Of a stretch of DNA of 64,000 bases, positions 1-10,794 are shown piece by piece. Source of the stretch: Paenibacillus elgii NBRC 100335 (GTDB lineage Bacteria; Bacillota; Bacilli; Paenibacillales; NBRC-103111); assembly GCF_004000865.1 (NCBI RefSeq), contig NZ_BIMB01000006.1:62001-126000 (forward strand), read 5' to 3'. The notes beneath the pieces were generated by a model that did no database searches, was not told the origin of the DNA, and saw only the letters and a program-made list of their open reading frames with translations. Position numbers and translations under genes: made by a program. Position 1 is the first letter of the stretch, and every line of letters begins with the position of its first letter.

Positions 1-1
1 G

Positions 2-2173
2 TTTACGCTGGCTCTGGTTCCCCGGATGATTAAAGATAACAACAATCAGGAAGAAGTTGTAAAAGGTCTGGCGGCGATTCTGGCGACTTCCGGCGATCCG
101 ACCGGCGTCACGGCGTTGGAAGACAAAATACGCAAGCGTTTTGAAGCCAAGCGGGAATGGACGCCTACGGATCAGATCGAAATTCGCAACGAAGGCTGGA
201 AGATCGACTCGGAGAAGGCCGATAAAATCAATCAACTCGTTAAAGATCTGCAGGCCAAGCTGCCAAAAAAGAACACGCCGATCGGTATTGTACTTTTGCC
301 TGAGATTAAGCGGTTTTACCCGGCTGGCCAGCTTGCTGCCCATCTGATCGGCTATAGTAACAAGGAAGGCAAGCCGGTGATGGGGATTGAAGCGCAGCTC
401 GACAACTATTTGAAAGGTGTTCCGGGCTTTCTGAATTACGAGAAAGACCGCTATGGCGTTGAGTTGACGGGTTCGAAGAGCCGATATCAGCCTGCGGTGA
501 ACGGCAGCAACGTGCAGCTGACCATCGATAAAAACATTCAATTCTACATCGAGAATGCGCTGCAGAAGACGTACGACAAGTGGCATCCGAAAAGTCTTAC
601 CGCGATCGCGGTCGATCCGAAGACGATGGAAATTCTTGGGCTTGCGAACATGCCGACGTTCAACCCGAACAAATACGGCGAAACGAAAAATCAATCGGAT
701 TTCATCAATCATGCCGTCGCCTCGCAATATGAACCGGGCTCGACGTTCAAGATTGTTACCCTGGCGGCAGCGGTGCAGGAAGGCGTGTTTTTTCCGGAAG
801 ACAAATATCAGTCCGGCAAAATCATCGTAGCGGACCGTGAGCTGCACGACCATAACGTCGTCGGTTGGGGCAGAATTTCGTACCTTGAGGGGCTGAAACG
901 TTCAAGTAACGTAGCGTTCGTGAAGCTTGGTCTCGAGAAGCTTGGGCCGGACAAGCTGCGCCAGTATATCGATAATTTTGGATTCGGCGCCAAGACGGGC
1001 GTCGATATCCCCGGTGAAGTTGCGGGCCGGGTCAAAATGCAGTATGCGCCGGAGTACGCAACGGCGACCTACGGTCAAGGGTTAACCAGCACCATGATCC
1101 AGCAAACAGCGGCTTACGCTGCGATTGCAAACGGCGGCAAGCTGATGTGGCCGCATGTCATCAAGCAGATCACGAACCCGGATACGGGCGAAGTCGTCGA
1201 GAAGTACGACCCCAAGGTTATCCGCAATGTCGTAACGCCGGAGACGGCAAAACAGGTTGGCGAATATTTGGAGCAGGTCGTGTCGGACCAGGAAAAAGGA
1301 ACGGGACGCAAGGCATATATCGAGGGCTACCGGGTAGCAGGCAAGACCGGTACCGCTAACTTCGTGCTGCCGGGTCAAGTCAAATATGCTGAAGGACGAT
1401 GGATGGTTTCCTTCATCGGCTACGCGCCTCTGGAGGACCCGCAAATCTTGGTAGCGATTATGGCGGACGATCCCGATCTCGGCGGCAATTATCATTTGGG
1501 GAGCGATGTAACCGCCCCGGCTTTTAAAGAAATCGTATCGCAAACGCTGCGGTATATGGGCATTGCGCCGAGCACCACCGTGCAGCAGACCTCCCAGCCG
1601 ACGGAGAAAGCGCCGCAGGGCCAAATGCCGGATCTGACAGGCCAATCGCTGGACGATGCCAAATCGGCGATGAACAAATTCGGCGTTTCCGTCGAGCCGA
1701 TCGGTCAAGGACCGAAGGTCATCGCCCAATCTCCTCTGCCAGGTACCGAAATCGGCGGGGCGCAGCGAATGTATGTACTGATGCAGGAAGGCGAGGATGT
1801 TCCGGTGCCTAACATGTCCGGGAAATCGCTTCGCGATGCGCTGGAGGTATGCTCCTTCCTCAAAGTACGCTGCCAATCGACCGGCGAAGGGTATGTGTCG
1901 GATCAGTCACTGGAAGGCTCCGGCGATTCGCGCGTGCTCACTCTGCAGCTGAAATCGTATAAGGAGCTGCAGGAAACTGCGGTAGCCGGCAAGACGGACA
2001 AATCCGACAAGTCGGATAAATCGGGCAAATCCGATAAAACGGCGAAGGCGGATTCCTCCTCGGCCAAGACGACGGGCGACAGCGGAAAGTCGGGCACAAG
2101 CAAGAAAAATACTGACTCTGTCAAGCAAACCCCCGACGGCGGGTCCAAAAAAACGGCATCGGCGCAGCCATAG
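2..2173 (+). CDS. pbpB: Penicillin-binding protein 2B (septal transpeptidase), 5' end truncated by the window
   Basis: Class B penicillin-binding protein that cross-links septal peptidoglycan outside the membrane. The frame is open to the first base, and residues before the ATG at 26 look coding, so the true start and the N-terminal membrane anchor lie upstream. The transpeptidase motifs are STFK (codon at 740), SSN (902) and KTG (1343). Two PASTA repeats follow at about 1625-1960. A Lys/Ser/Asp-rich low-complexity tail of about 60 residues ends the protein. Position directly before spoVD and murE fits pbpB of the dcw cluster. The two PASTA repeats and vegetative position separate it from the downstream SpoVD paralogue. 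Confidence 0.93.
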   Translation, partial: FTLALVPRMIKDNNNQEEVVKGLAAILATSGDPTGVTALEDKIRKRFEAKREWTPTDQIEIRNEGWKIDSEKADKINQLVKDLQAKLPKKNTPIGIVLLPEIKRFYPAGQLAAHLIGYSNKEGKPVMGIEAQLDNYLKGVPGFLNYEKDRYGVELTGSKSRYQPAVNGSNVQLTIDKNIQFYIENALQKTYDKWHPKSLTAIAVDPKTMEILGLANMPTFNPNKYGETKNQSDFINHAVASQYEPGSTFKIVTLAAAVQEGVFFPEDKYQSGKIIVADRELHDHNVVGWGRISYLEGLKRSSNVAFVKLGLEKLGPDKLRQYIDNFGFGAKTGVDIPGEVAGRVKMQYAPEYATATYGQGLTSTMIQQTAAYAAIANGGKLMWPHVIKQITNPDTGEVVEKYDPKVIRNVVTPETAKQVGEYLEQVVSDQEKGTGRKAYIEGYRVAGKTGTANFVLPGQVKYAEGRWMVSFIGYAPLEDPQILVAIMADDPDLGGNYHLGSDVTAPAFKEIVSQTLRYMGIAPSTTVQQTSQPTEKAPQGQMPDLTGQSLDDAKSAMNKFGVSVEPIGQGPKVIAQSPLPGTEIGGAQRMYVLMQEGEDVPVPNMSGKSLRDALEVCSFLKVRCQSTGEGYVSDQSLEGSGDSRVLTLQLKSYKELQETAVAGKTDKSDKSDKSGKSDKTAKADSSSAKTTGDSGKSGTSKKNTDSVKQTPDGGSKKTASAQP

Positions 2174-2248
2174 CTTGTTCTAACCCCTGGTTGTCCTGAA
2201 TAGGGATGATATGAAACGATTCTCTTTCAGGAAGGGGAAGGAGCGGGC

Positions 2249-4198
2249 ATGAAGGCATCGAACGTAACGGTTCGCCGTCGGTTGTTCGCCGCGCTGATTG
2301 TCGGAACGGCTATTTTTCTGGCCTTGGCGGTGCGGCTCGCGTACGTGCAGATCTGGCTCGGACCGGAGCTGTCGGATAAAGCGGAAGATTCGTGGCGCCG
2401 CGACATTCCCGTCACGGCCAAGCGGGGGGAAATCCTGGACCGGAACGGGGCGCAGCTCGCTTACAACATAAGTTCGCCTACGGTGATGGCCATTCCGGCG
2501 CAAATTCAAGATCCCCAGGCAACGGCGTCCAAGCTGGCGGCGGCGCTGGACGCAAGTCAGGAGACGATTTACAAGCAGTTGACGACGAGAGCGTCCAGCG
2601 CCTATATCAAGCCTGCCGGCCGCAAAATTACGCAGGAAAAAGCCCGGGAAATCCGCGATATGAAGCTTCCTGGCATCGTCGTGACCGAGGATAATAAGCG
2701 ATATTATCCGTTCGGGAGTTTGGCAGCACACGTGCTCGGCTTTACCGGGATTGATAATCAAGGATTGACGGGCATAGAATTGAAGTATAATCGGACATTG
2801 ACGGGTATAGGCGGGAGCATTTCGTATTTGGCCGACGCCGCGGGCAAGTCGATGCCCGGATCGACGGATGAGTACAAGAAGCCGCTCGACGGCCTGAACC
2901 TTCAGCTCACGATCGATAGCAACATTCAAGCGATTATGGAACGCGAGCTGGATCAGGCGATGCTGAAATATCAACCGAATCATGTGATCGCGATTGCCAT
3001 GGACCCGAATAACGGAGAGATTTTGGCGATGGGGTCAAGGCCGGGCTACGAGCCGGGCAATTATAAGGCGTACCCGGTGGAGAACTATAATCGGAATTTG
3101 CCGATTTGGATGACCTACGAACCGGGCTCCACCTTCAAGATTATTACGCTTGCGGCAGCACTAGAGGAGAAAAAGGTTAACTTGACGGAAGGTTTTTTCG
3201 ATCCGGGTGCAATTGAGGTGGCGGGTGCCCGGTTGCGGTGTTGGAAGCGGGGCGGACATGGCAGCGAAACGTTTCAGCAGGTGGTAGAAAATTCATGCAA
3301 CCCGGGCTTCGTCGTGATGGGCCAAAGACTTGGCAAAGAGAAGCTTTTCGAGTATATTTATAACTTCGGGTTCGGTAAAAAAACGGGGATCGATCTCGGC
3401 GGTGAAGAGAACGGAATTATGTTTAAGCCGTCGCGGGTCGGTCCGGTCGAACTGGCCACCACTTCGTTCGGGCAAGGGGTCTCCGTCACGCCGATTCAGC
3501 AAATTACGGCCGTATCCGCAGCCGTAAATGGCGGCAAGCTGTTCAAGCCGCATGTGGCGAAGGCTTGGTATAACCCGGATAACGGAGCGCTGGTCGAGGA
3601 AATGAAGCCGGAGCTTGTGCGCCAGGTGATCTCCGAAGCGACCTCCAAGCAGGTACGGGAGACGCTCGAGAGCGTCGTGGCGAACGGAACCGGGCGCAAT
3701 GCGTTCATTGACGGCTACCGGGTAGGAGGAAAGACGGGGACAGCACAGAAGGTCGTGAACGGACGCTATTCCGCGAGCGAGCACATCGTCTCCTTTATCG
3801 GATTTGCTCCGGCCGACGATCCGAAAGTCGTCGTGTACGCCGCTGTCGACAATCCTCAGGGCATCCAGTTCGGCGGCTTGGTCGCAGCTCCGCTCGTCAA
3901 GGGAATTATGGAGGACACGCTTCGTTATATGAAGGTTCCGCCGCGCAAAGATCAAATGGACCGCAAATACGTGTACGGCGATACGAAAGTCGTGGAAGTG
4001 CCGAATCTCGTTGGCATGAACGTCACGGAGATTTACGAAAGTATGAACATGAATTTTCAACTGGCGAAATCCGGCACAGGCGGTACCGTGATCAGTCAGG
4101 TTCCGAAAGCCGGGACCCGGGTGGAGCAGGGCTCGACGATCCGGATTTATTTGTCCGATTCGAGCCCGCCGGAAGGCGGCAAACCGCAGGTGCAGTGA
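2249..4198 (+). CDS. spoVD: Sporulation-specific penicillin-binding protein SpoVD
   Basis: Class B transpeptidase that in spore formers makes cortex peptidoglycan together with SpoVE. The protein has 649 residues. A hydrophobic anchor lies at about residues 12-32, the dimerisation region at about 55-220, and the transpeptidase domain carries STFK (Ser294), SCN (Ser349) and KTG (Lys495). A single C-terminal PASTA repeat lies at about 575-640. The start has a good ribosome site (GGAAGGGGAAGGAG). It follows pbpB by 75 bases, the usual pbpB-spoVD-murE order. Assignment as SpoVD rather than a second vegetative PBP rests on position and the single PASTA domain. I could not identify a sigma-E-type promoter in the gap. 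Confidence 0.92.
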   Translation: MKASNVTVRRRLFAALIVGTAIFLALAVRLAYVQIWLGPELSDKAEDSWRRDIPVTAKRGEILDRNGAQLAYNISSPTVMAIPAQIQDPQATASKLAAALDASQETIYKQLTTRASSAYIKPAGRKITQEKAREIRDMKLPGIVVTEDNKRYYPFGSLAAHVLGFTGIDNQGLTGIELKYNRTLTGIGGSISYLADAAGKSMPGSTDEYKKPLDGLNLQLTIDSNIQAIMERELDQAMLKYQPNHVIAIAMDPNNGEILAMGSRPGYEPGNYKAYPVENYNRNLPIWMTYEPGSTFKIITLAAALEEKKVNLTEGFFDPGAIEVAGARLRCWKRGGHGSETFQQVVENSCNPGFVVMGQRLGKEKLFEYIYNFGFGKKTGIDLGGEENGIMFKPSRVGPVELATTSFGQGVSVTPIQQITAVSAAVNGGKLFKPHVAKAWYNPDNGALVEEMKPELVRQVISEATSKQVRETLESVVANGTGRNAFIDGYRVGGKTGTAQKVVNGRYSASEHIVSFIGFAPADDPKVVVYAAVDNPQGIQFGGLVAAPLVKGIMEDTLRYMKVPPRKDQMDRKYVYGDTKVVEVPNLVGMNVTEIYESMNMNFQLAKSGTGGTVISQVPKAGTRVEQGSTIRIYLSDSSPPEGGKPQVQ

Positions 4199-4307
4199 AG
4201 GCTGACGCTTGAATGAAAGTACGGTAACATTTGGGGAAATGGGCTTTTCAGCACGCATTTTTTTGTCCATAATGATACCATGTGCAAAAAACGGAGGGGG
4301 ACACAAC

Positions 4308-5801
4308 ATGCAACTGAAGGAGCTGGCAGCCCAGCTTGCCGTCAGCCGGATGATCGGAGACGGCGATACCCATATTCACGGTCTCGCGGCCGATTCCCGC
4401 AAGGTTCGGCCCGGAGATTTGTTTTTCTGCGTACCCGGCCTGAAGACGGACGGTCACGATTATGCCGGGCAGGCGGTTGCGCAGGGAGCTGCAGCTTTGG
4501 TTGCGGAACGGGAGATTGAAGCGGATGTCCCCGTGCTGCTGGTGAAACAGGTGCGTTACGCCATGGCGGCGTTAGCCTGCCATTTCTACGGATATCCGAG
4601 CCGGGAGCTGAAGCTCATCGGCGTAACGGGAACGAACGGCAAAACGACGACCACGTATTTATTGGAAAAAATATTATCGGACCAAGGTTTTCAAACCGGA
4701 TTAATGGGAAATATCCATGTGAAAATCGGTGCTGTCCGTCATCCGAACGAAAAGAACAATACGCAAGAGGCGATTGAGCTTCAGCGTATTTTGCGCGATA
4801 TGGCCGATGCGGGAACCGATTATTGCATCATGGAAGTTTCTTCGCACGGCCTTGATATGGGCCGGGTGAACGGCTGCCGGTTCCGTACCGGCTTATTTAC
4901 GAACTTAACGCAGGATCATCTGGATTATCACCAAACGATGGAGCGGTATCGGGAGGCCAAAGGCCTGTTATTCTCCAGGCTCGGCAACGAATTCGCGCCG
5001 GCAGCCGATCAGCGCCAATATGCGGTGCTGAATGGAGACGATGCGGCTTCCGACTACTTTGCCAAGCATACGCCGGCGCAGACGATCGTATACGGCATAG
5101 ACAACCCGGCTGTCGACGTGCGGGCGGAGGACATTGAAATAACTGCCAAGGGTACCAAGTTCCGCTGCGTCACCTACCGCGGAACGGCCGAGGTGAAGAT
5201 GCGGCTGGTCGGCCGCTTCAACGTTTACAACGTGCTCGGCGCCATCGCCGCAGCGCTGGCGGAAGGGATTGAGCTGGAGCGAATTGTCGCCAGCCTCGGC
5301 AGCATGACTTCCGTCGAAGGGCGGATGGAGATTGTGGATGCGGGGCAAGAGTCTCTTGTGCTGGTCGATTATGCCCACACGCCGGACGGCTTGGAAAATG
5401 CGCTCTCGACGATCCGGCAATTTGCGGAAGGCCAAGTTTATTGTGTATTCGGATGCGGCGGTGACCGCGACCGCGCCAAACGCTCGCTGATGGGAGGCGT
5501 GGCTGCAAAGTATAGTGACTATGTATTCGTCACTTCCGACAATCCGCGCACCGAAGATCCGGAAAGCATTCTCCGGGATATCGAACCGGGCCTTGTCGAG
5601 GCCGGCTGGGATAAAGAGCGTTACGAGCTGCTCGCCGACCGCAGACAGGCCATTCAAAAAGCGATTGCCCGGGCAACCTCTAAGGATGTAGTATTGATTG
5701 CGGGAAAAGGGCACGAAACGTATCAAGATATCCAAGGCGTCAAGCATCCGTTTGACGACCGGCTGGTAGCGGAAAACGCGATAAGGGGACGGTTGCAGTG
5801 A
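4308..5801 (+). CDS. murE: UDP-MurNAc-L-Ala-D-Glu:meso-diaminopimelate ligase
   Basis: Cytoplasmic ATP-dependent ligase adding the third residue to the peptidoglycan stem peptide. I chose the ATG at 4308 because GGAGGGGG sits just before it and the protein then begins with the expected Mur N-domain. A longer frame from 4209 has no ribosome site and adds unfamiliar residues. The protein has 497 residues, with a P-loop GTNGKTTT (Lys112) and a KGHETYQ motif near the C-terminus. DNPR (Asp411-Arg414) marks specificity for meso-DAP rather than lysine. This agrees with the DAP genes elsewhere in the window. It overlaps murF by four bases (GTGA). Confidence 0.95.
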   Translation: MQLKELAAQLAVSRMIGDGDTHIHGLAADSRKVRPGDLFFCVPGLKTDGHDYAGQAVAQGAAALVAEREIEADVPVLLVKQVRYAMAALACHFYGYPSRELKLIGVTGTNGKTTTTYLLEKILSDQGFQTGLMGNIHVKIGAVRHPNEKNNTQEAIELQRILRDMADAGTDYCIMEVSSHGLDMGRVNGCRFRTGLFTNLTQDHLDYHQTMERYREAKGLLFSRLGNEFAPAADQRQYAVLNGDDAASDYFAKHTPAQTIVYGIDNPAVDVRAEDIEITAKGTKFRCVTYRGTAEVKMRLVGRFNVYNVLGAIAAALAEGIELERIVASLGSMTSVEGRMEIVDAGQESLVLVDYAHTPDGLENALSTIRQFAEGQVYCVFGCGGDRDRAKRSLMGGVAAKYSDYVFVTSDNPRTEDPESILRDIEPGLVEAGWDKERYELLADRRQAIQKAIARATSKDVVLIAGKGHETYQDIQGVKHPFDDRLVAENAIRGRLQ

Positions 5802-7207
5802 TCAGACGTACGTTGGCCGAGATTGCCGTCATGGTCGGAGGAACCTTGGCGCAAGGAACGCCCGGCGATGCCGTGATTCGCGGCGTTTCGAAGGATACGC
5901 GCACTCTCGCGGAAGGCAGCTTGTATGTGCCGCTGATCGGGGAGTCGTTCGACGGGCACGAGTTTGCCGATGCCGCTTTCGAGCGAGGCGCTACCGCATC
6001 GCTGTGGCAGACCGACCGCCCCAATCCGCCGTCGGGCAAGCCGCTGATTCTCGTGGACGATACGCTGTCGGCGCTGCAGCGTCTGGCCCAAGCCTATCGC
6101 CGTCAGCTGAAAGTACGTGTTGTCGGCATCACGGGCAGCAACGGCAAAACGACGACAAAGGATATGACGGGAGCCGTGCTCGCCACGGCCTTCCGTGTGC
6201 ATAAAACGGCAGGGAACTACAACAATCATATCGGTCTTCCGCTCACTTTGTTGGAGCTGAATGAGGATACCGAGATTGCCGTCCTTGAGATGGGCATGAG
6301 CGGACGGGGCGAGATTGAGCTGTTGTCCCGGCTCGCTGAGCCGGAGCTTGCCGTCATCACGAATATCGGAGATGCGCATCTGCTGCAGCTCGGCTCACGC
6401 GCCGAAATCGCTCGAGCCAAAACGGAAATTTTGGCAGGACTCCTGCCCGGCGGCGCACTCGTCTATCACGGGGACGAACCCCTGATTGAGGAGGTTCTGC
6501 CGGAGCTGGCCCAGTCCGGGCGTATGAAGGTGGACGGCTATGCCAAAGTCCGCTTCGGAGCGGGCGCGTCCAACGATCTGTACCCTCTGGAAATGAAGCT
6601 GGATGCGAAAGGGACGCACTTTGTCGTCAACACTGATCCGGGAATTCCTTTCTATATTCCGCTGCTCGGAGGACATAATGTGGTCAACGGGCTGGCGGCG
6701 ATCGCCGTCGGGAAATATTTCGGGCTGGATGCGGCGCGGATGGCCGAAGGCTTGCAATCGCTGGTCGTTACCGGAATGCGGATCGAAGTGTCGCAGGCGC
6801 CTTCCGGCTTGACCGTGTGGAATGACGCCTACAACGCTTCCCCGACTTCGATGAGGGCCGCGCTCTCGCTTCTGCACGAGGCGACGGGCTATAGCCGCAA
6901 ATTCGCGGTGCTTGGCGATATGCTCGAGCTCGGTCCCGAAGAGGCGGAATTTCACCGGGATATCGGCCGTTTCGTCAATCCCGACGTGGTTGAGGCGGTA
7001 TATCTTTACGGCCCACTTGCCCGGCATATCGCCGAGGGGGCGAGGGAGCGGTTTCCGGCGGAGCGCGTCCGGCATTTTGAAGATAAAGAGGAGCTGGCCC
7101 GTGCGCTCGGTCAGGCTGCCGCAGCGAGCGACGTCGTGCTGATCAAAGGCTCGCGCGGTATGCGGATGGAACAGGTGGCATCGTTTTTAATGCAATTGGG
7201 GGGATAG
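5798..7207 (+). CDS. murF: UDP-MurNAc-tripeptide:D-Ala-D-Ala ligase
   Basis: Final cytoplasmic Mur ligase, adding D-Ala-D-Ala to complete the UDP-MurNAc-pentapeptide. The protein has 469 residues, starts with GTG and overlaps murE by four bases, so translation is probably coupled. It shows the N-terminal Mur domain, the ATP-binding motif GSNGKTTTK (Lys117), the central motif NAYNASPTS and a C-terminal ligase domain ending in KGSRGMRME. It is followed after four bases by mraY, which uses its product. Confidence 0.95.
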   Translation: MIRRTLAEIAVMVGGTLAQGTPGDAVIRGVSKDTRTLAEGSLYVPLIGESFDGHEFADAAFERGATASLWQTDRPNPPSGKPLILVDDTLSALQRLAQAYRRQLKVRVVGITGSNGKTTTKDMTGAVLATAFRVHKTAGNYNNHIGLPLTLLELNEDTEIAVLEMGMSGRGEIELLSRLAEPELAVITNIGDAHLLQLGSRAEIARAKTEILAGLLPGGALVYHGDEPLIEEVLPELAQSGRMKVDGYAKVRFGAGASNDLYPLEMKLDAKGTHFVVNTDPGIPFYIPLLGGHNVVNGLAAIAVGKYFGLDAARMAEGLQSLVVTGMRIEVSQAPSGLTVWNDAYNASPTSMRAALSLLHEATGYSRKFAVLGDMLELGPEEAEFHRDIGRFVNPDVVEAVYLYGPLARHIAEGARERFPAERVRHFEDKEELARALGQAAAASDVVLIKGSRGMRMEQVASFLMQLGG

Positions 7208-7211
7208 TCCG

Positions 7212-8174
7212 GTGGATTTTCAAATTGTCATGATCACGCTCGGCGTGGCCTTTTTGCTTGCGGTCATTATGGGACCTTTATTCATTCCGCTTCTTCGCAG
7301 ACTTAAATTCGGGCAGCAGATTCGTACCGAAGGACCGCAAGCGCATCTGAAAAAAGCGGGCACGCCGACGATGGGCGGGATCATCATCATGCTGGCGCTG
7401 GCGCTCGCCGTGCTGCGTTTCGGAGAAAAAAACATCGAAACGCTCATTCTCATTATCGCATCGCTTGGATACGGTTTTATCGGATTTTTGGACGATTATA
7501 TTAAAATTTTGTTCAAGCGCTCGCTCGGCTTGACGGCCAGACAAAAGCTGCTTGGGCAGCTCGCCGTCTCGATCATCGTATGTATCCTGCTGGTGCAGAC
7601 CGGACACAACACAGACATCCGGATCCCTTATATCGGCTTTTCGTTTGATATCGGCTGGTTGTACTTCCCGTTCGTCGCTTTTCTGTTGCTGGGTACATCC
7701 AATGCGGTGAACTTTACGGACGGACTGGACGGCTTGTTGGCCGGAACTAGCGCGATCGCGTTCGGCGCTTATGCCATCATTGCTTTGAATAACTCGCAGC
7801 CGAATCTTGCGATCTTCTGTGCCGCGATGGTCGGCGCCGTACTCGGATTTCTGGTGTTCAACGCTCACCCGGCGAAAGTGTTCATGGGGGATACCGGCTC
7901 GCTCGGCATCGGCGGAGGTTTGGCGGCTGTGGCGATTTTGACCAAAGCGGAAATTTTGCTGGCGTTGATCGGCGGCGTGTTCGTGGTCGAAATTTTATCG
8001 GTCATCATTCAAGTCGTCTCCTTCAAGACGAGGGGGAAACGGGTGTTCAAAATGAGCCCGATTCACCATCATTTCGAGTTAACAGGCTGGTCGGAGTGGC
8101 GCGTGGTCATTTCGTTCTGGACAGCGGGGCTGATTTTAGCCGGTATCGGACTTTATATTAACGAGGTGTTGTAG
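7212..8174 (+). CDS. mraY: Phospho-MurNAc-pentapeptide transferase (lipid I synthase)
   Basis: Integral membrane enzyme that moves phospho-MurNAc-pentapeptide onto undecaprenyl phosphate to give lipid I. The protein has 320 residues and starts with GTG. About ten hydrophobic segments are visible. Family signatures are TPTMGG near residue 50, FLDDYIK near 95, NFTDGLDGL near 175, and the histidine cluster PIHHHFE near 285. It sits four bases after murF and two before murD, a tightly packed operon. Confidence 0.96.
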   Translation: MDFQIVMITLGVAFLLAVIMGPLFIPLLRRLKFGQQIRTEGPQAHLKKAGTPTMGGIIIMLALALAVLRFGEKNIETLILIIASLGYGFIGFLDDYIKILFKRSLGLTARQKLLGQLAVSIIVCILLVQTGHNTDIRIPYIGFSFDIGWLYFPFVAFLLLGTSNAVNFTDGLDGLLAGTSAIAFGAYAIIALNNSQPNLAIFCAAMVGAVLGFLVFNAHPAKVFMGDTGSLGIGGGLAAVAILTKAEILLALIGGVFVVEILSVIIQVVSFKTRGKRVFKMSPIHHHFELTGWSEWRVVISFWTAGLILAGIGLYINEVL

Positions 8175-8176
8175 GC

Positions 8177-9598
8177 ATGGAGCATCCCGCTCAGTACCGC
8201 GGCCGTCAGGTCGTCATTCTAGGTCTTGCACGCAGCGGCGTTGCAGTCGCCAAATTGTTTCACGAGAACGGCGCGGTCGTCGCCGTCAACGATAAGAAAG
8301 AACGCCATTTATGCCCTGAGGCCGCCGAGTTGGAGGCTCTGGGTATTTCTGTTGTTTGCGGGAGCCATCCCGAAGGGCTTGTACATGAGGGTGTTGCGCT
8401 CGTCGTGAAAAATCCCGGCATTCCTTACACGATCGAACCTGTAAAGCGGGCGGCCGAGCTGGGAATCGAAGTGGTGACCGAGGTCGAAGTCGCCTATCAT
8501 ATTTGCAAGGCGCCGATGATCGCAATAACCGGCTCCAACGGCAAGACGACCACGACGACGTGGACCGGTCTTATGCTCGAAGCGGGCGGATTAAAGCCGA
8601 TCGTCGCCGGTAACATCGGACGTGCCTTGACGGAAGCCGCTTTGGAAGCCGAAGCGGACAACCGGATGGTTGTCGAGCTGAGCAGCTTTCAGCTCAAAGG
8701 AACGCGTGCGTTCCGTCCGGCCGTAGGGGCGCTGCTAAACGTGTACGAGACGCATCTCGATTATCACGGGACGATGGACGATTACGTCGTCTCCAAGACG
8801 AAGCTGTTCGCGAACCAAACGGAAGCGGACACGGCCGTGCTAAACTGGGACAACCCGGTCTGCCGCCAAACGGCTGACTCGATTCGTTCCTCGGTGCTGC
8901 CTTTTTCCGTACGCGAGGAGCTGGCTTTTGGAATGTTCGTACAGCCTCCGCTTGCCGCCAGGGATGAAGACACGGTACATACGATCGTTTACCGCGATAA
9001 AGACGGGCAAACGCACCGTATCTTGCCGGTACGGGAGCTTGGAATACCGGGCAGCCACAATGTGGAAAATGCGCTGGCAGCCAGCGCCATGGCCGTCGCT
9101 TCCGGAGTGAAGCTGGAGACAATCGCCCAGGTGCTGAAGGAGTTCCGCGGCGTGGAGCACCGGCTTGAATATGTGGAGCAGAAGGGCGACGTGCTCTTTT
9201 ATAACGACTCCAAAGCGACGAATCCAACGGCGACGATCAAAACCATTGAATCATTCAAGCAGGACATCGTTTTGATTGCGGGGGGACTTGATCGCGGATC
9301 GGATTACATGGAATTGCTGCCCGCGTTCCAAAGCCGGGTGAAAGGCCTTGTCGCCTTCGGAGAGACAAAGGAAAAAATCGTCCGTGTGGCGCGCCTTGCA
9401 GGCATGAGCCGGATTAAAACCGTCGATACTGCTGCTAAGGATGCACGGGAAACGGTGGAGGAAGCGGTGCGGGAAGCACAGGCGCTGGCGAAGCCCGGCG
9501 ACGTGGTGCTGCTCTCGCCCGCATGCGCAAGTTGGGACATGTTTTCCTCTTACGAGGAGAGGGGAAGCATGTTTAAGGAGTCCGTGCATAACCTGTAA
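8177..9598 (+). CDS. murD: UDP-MurNAc-L-Ala:D-Glu ligase
   Basis: Cytoplasmic ligase adding D-glutamate to UDP-MurNAc-L-Ala. The protein has 473 residues. It has a short Rossmann-like N-terminal domain that includes GLARSG near residue 15. The ATP-binding motif is GSNGKTTTT (Lys123). The central motif is YNDSKATNP, and the C-terminal domain ends with the family segment LLSPACASWDMF. Slightly longer than many Firmicute MurD proteins. The start is only two bases from the mraY stop. Confidence 0.95.
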   Translation: MEHPAQYRGRQVVILGLARSGVAVAKLFHENGAVVAVNDKKERHLCPEAAELEALGISVVCGSHPEGLVHEGVALVVKNPGIPYTIEPVKRAAELGIEVVTEVEVAYHICKAPMIAITGSNGKTTTTTWTGLMLEAGGLKPIVAGNIGRALTEAALEAEADNRMVVELSSFQLKGTRAFRPAVGALLNVYETHLDYHGTMDDYVVSKTKLFANQTEADTAVLNWDNPVCRQTADSIRSSVLPFSVREELAFGMFVQPPLAARDEDTVHTIVYRDKDGQTHRILPVRELGIPGSHNVENALAASAMAVASGVKLETIAQVLKEFRGVEHRLEYVEQKGDVLFYNDSKATNPTATIKTIESFKQDIVLIAGGLDRGSDYMELLPAFQSRVKGLVAFGETKEKIVRVARLAGMSRIKTVDTAAKDARETVEEAVREAQALAKPGDVVLLSPACASWDMFSSYEERGSMFKESVHNL

Positions 9599-9687
9599 AA
9601 GGGGGGAACAAGCCCTGTCAGCCGGCAGCGCTGATCCGGCGTGAAAGGTCCCTTCCCAGATTACCGAGAGGTAGAGGTGTGGGCGGT

Positions 9688-10785
9688 ATGGTGAAAGCAC
9701 GTTCGACTCCGGATTGGATGATGTTGGGCTCCACGCTGCTGCTGCTTGCCGTAGGCGTGGTGATGGTGTACAGCGCCAGCGCGGTGCTTGCGTTTCGCGA
9801 GTTCGGCGACTCGCTGTACTATTTGAAACGTCAAGCGCTGTTTGCGGCGCTCGGCATCGCAGCGATGATTTTTACGATGAACGCCGATTATTGGATTTGG
9901 AAAAAATATGCAAAAATCATTTTGATCGTCTGCTTCATTCTGCTGGTTGCGGTGCTTATTCCCGGCATCGGGGTCGTTCGCGGAGGGGCGCGCAGCTGGC
10001 TTGGTATCGGTTCGTTCGGGATTCAGCCGTCCGAATTTATGAAAATGGGCATGATTGTGTTTTTGTCCAAATGGTTGTCCGAGCAGCAGGGCTCGATTAC
10101 GCATTTTACCCGTGGGCTGCTGCCGCCGCTTGGCCTCGTCGGCCTCGCTTTCGGAATCATCATGCTGCAGCCCGATCTGGGAACGGGCGCGGTGCTGGTC
10201 GGCGCCTCACTGCTGATCATCTATACGACAGGAGCCCGTCTGCTGCATTTATCGTATCTCGGACTGGTCGGGATTCTCGGATTCGTCGGCTTGATCATTG
10301 CGGCGCCCTATCGGCTGAAGCGGATTACCGCTTTTCTCGATCCGTGGCAGGACCCGCTCGGCGCGGGCTATCAAGCGATTCAATCGCTTTACGCGATCGG
10401 TCCCGGGGGACTGGTCGGCCTCGGTCTGGGCATGAGCCGGCAAAAGTACAGTTATTTGCCCGAGCCGCAAACGGACTTTATCTTTTCCATCATTGCAGAG
10501 GAGCTCGGTTTTATAGGCGGTTCCTTCGTGCTGCTGCTGTTTACGCTGCTGGTCTGGCGGGGGCTGCGTACGGCGATTACCGCGCCGGATACGTTCGGCA
10601 GTCTGCTTGCTACGGGCATCGTCGGCATGATCGCCGTACAGGTCATCATCAACATCGGCGTCGTGATCGGCATGTTTCCCGTTACAGGTATTACTTTGCC
10701 GCTAATTAGCGCCGGCGGCTCGTCGCTAACGCTGATGCTGACCTCGATCGGCGTGCTATTGAACATTTCCCGGTATTCGAGGTGA
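9688..10785 (+). CDS. spoVE: SEDS-family peptidoglycan glycosyltransferase (SpoVE/FtsW)
   Basis: Polytopic SEDS-family membrane protein that polymerises glycan strands together with a class B PBP. About ten membrane segments are visible over some 365 residues. Conserved features include the loop GGARSWLG, PSEFMK, and LPLISAGGSS near the C-terminus. Position between murD and murG is that of spoVE in Bacillus, with SpoVD encoded nearby as the expected partner. FtsW is the main alternative, and sequence alone does not separate them here. An in-frame GTG at 9679 is an alternative start. I prefer the ATG because GAGGTG is better spaced. Confidence 0.9.
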   Translation: MVKARSTPDWMMLGSTLLLLAVGVVMVYSASAVLAFREFGDSLYYLKRQALFAALGIAAMIFTMNADYWIWKKYAKIILIVCFILLVAVLIPGIGVVRGGARSWLGIGSFGIQPSEFMKMGMIVFLSKWLSEQQGSITHFTRGLLPPLGLVGLAFGIIMLQPDLGTGAVLVGASLLIIYTTGARLLHLSYLGLVGILGFVGLIIAAPYRLKRITAFLDPWQDPLGAGYQAIQSLYAIGPGGLVGLGLGMSRQKYSYLPEPQTDFIFSIIAEELGFIGGSFVLLLFTLLVWRGLRTAITAPDTFGSLLATGIVGMIAVQVIINIGVVIGMFPVTGITLPLISAGGSSLTLMLTSIGVLLNISRYSR

Positions 10786-10794
10786 CCTTCCTTT

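Noticed and set aside
1082-1876. 264-codon open frame on the minus strand inside pbpB
   Set aside because: Antisense shadow of a well-conserved gene, with no ribosome site and arginine-rich unnatural composition.
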